From DATJUF01 sp035524095 (GTDB lineage Bacteria; Desulfobacterota; Binatia; Binatales; Binataceae): a stretch of 13,673 nt of DNA. Where the stretch lies: the NCBI GenBank assembly GCA_035524095.1, contig DATKPK010000242.1:1-13673 (forward strand), read 5' to 3'. This document shows, in pieces, positions 13,575-13,673 of this stretch (position 1 is the first letter of the stretch; every line of letters starts with the position of its first letter). The position numbers and the translations under genes are program-made. The notes beneath the pieces were generated by a model. It was given only the letters and a program-made list of their open reading frames with translations. It made no database searches and had not been told where the DNA came from.

Positions 13575-13673
13575 TCAGGCAGCGCGCCCGTGTTCATGGA
13601 CTTTGACTTCCCGTAATCTGCCGCTGTCCACGTCGAAAATGACGCCGCGCACGGGGACCTCTTTGGCAATCCA
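13575..13673 (-). CDS. beta-class carbonic anhydrase, C-terminal fragment (enters from right edge)
   Basis: Reading leftwards from the last base, the frame gives 32 residues ending in TGA at 13577-13575. The segment PVRGVIFDVDSGRLREVKV matches the C-terminal strand pair of short beta-carbonic anhydrases (the mycobacterial Rv1284 pattern 'LRGFVFDVATGKLNEV'). The active-site motifs lie outside the window. A short tail HEHGRAA follows. The fragment begins exactly in frame at the window edge. It is either the end of a second carbonic anhydrase gene or the missing C-terminus of the gene that leaves the left edge. About 276 bases without a gene separate it from the esterase start. Confidence 0.7.
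   Translation of the reverse strand, partial: WIAKEVPVRGVIFDVDSGRLREVKVHEHGRAA

Noticed and set aside
1..13673. CRISPR arrays, toxin-antitoxin pairs, restriction systems or phage genes
   Set aside because: No regularly spaced repeats and no protein with the relevant motifs were seen on either strand.
1..13673. Simple interruption of one carbonic anhydrase gene by the whole window
   Set aside because: An insertion would place the N-terminal part at the right edge and the C-terminal part at the left on the minus strand; the order here is reversed.

Overview
The window looks like accessory or low-density DNA from a Gram-negative bacterium, probably a proteobacterium. Two envelope lipoprotein candidates, a TolC-type outer-membrane channel and a tripartite pump require an outer membrane. 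GC looks moderately high (my estimate is mid-to-upper 50s percent). About a fifth of the window is intergenic, including gaps of roughly 390, 490 and 740 bases. I see no replication, partition, conjugation, phage or CRISPR genes.

Layout, left to right. (1) The N-terminus of a beta-class carbonic anhydrase runs off the left edge on the minus strand. (2) A divergent FabI-type enoyl-ACP reductase lies at 593-1363 (+). (3) A minus-strand block, 7835 to 1627, reads in transcription order: mannose-1-phosphate guanylyltransferase-like enzyme, TolC-family outer-membrane lipoprotein, small YtcA-family lipoprotein, HlyD/EmrA-type membrane fusion protein, FUSC-family inner-membrane pump. The last four are tightly packed (a 4-base overlap, then gaps of 9 and 9 bases) and form an MdtNOP/YtcA-like efflux operon. 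(4) A gene-poor stretch, 7836-8574, carries a tRNA-3'-end-like segment and a possible 42-codon small ORF. It is followed by a class II aldolase of the KbaY/GatY/FbaA group (+). (5) An IS256-family insertion sequence (9600-10967) has imperfect inverted ends and a perfect 9-bp target duplication. It inserted 2 bases upstream of the ribosome binding site of (6) an alpha/beta hydrolase with an Asp nucleophile (10993-11880, +). (7) A convergent HSL-type esterase lies at 12267-13298 (-), after an intergenic region with a perfect 12-bp inverted repeat. (8) The right edge holds the C-terminus of a beta-carbonic anhydrase, also on the minus strand.

The most thought-provoking feature is the pair of ends. 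Read leftwards on the minus strand, the left edge carries residues 1-35 of a beta-carbonic anhydrase and the right edge carries the last 32 residues of one. That is the arrangement expected if a single gene spanned the closure of a circle or the joint of a tandem unit, with about 300 bases missing. Two flanking paralogues would look the same from inside the window.

The efflux operon is the only multi-gene system that clearly works together: FUSC pump, periplasmic adaptor, outer-membrane duct and a small lipoprotein of unknown role. The other genes look metabolic or unlinked. I did not find a clearly novel multi-gene system; the findings list the places that deserve a second look.
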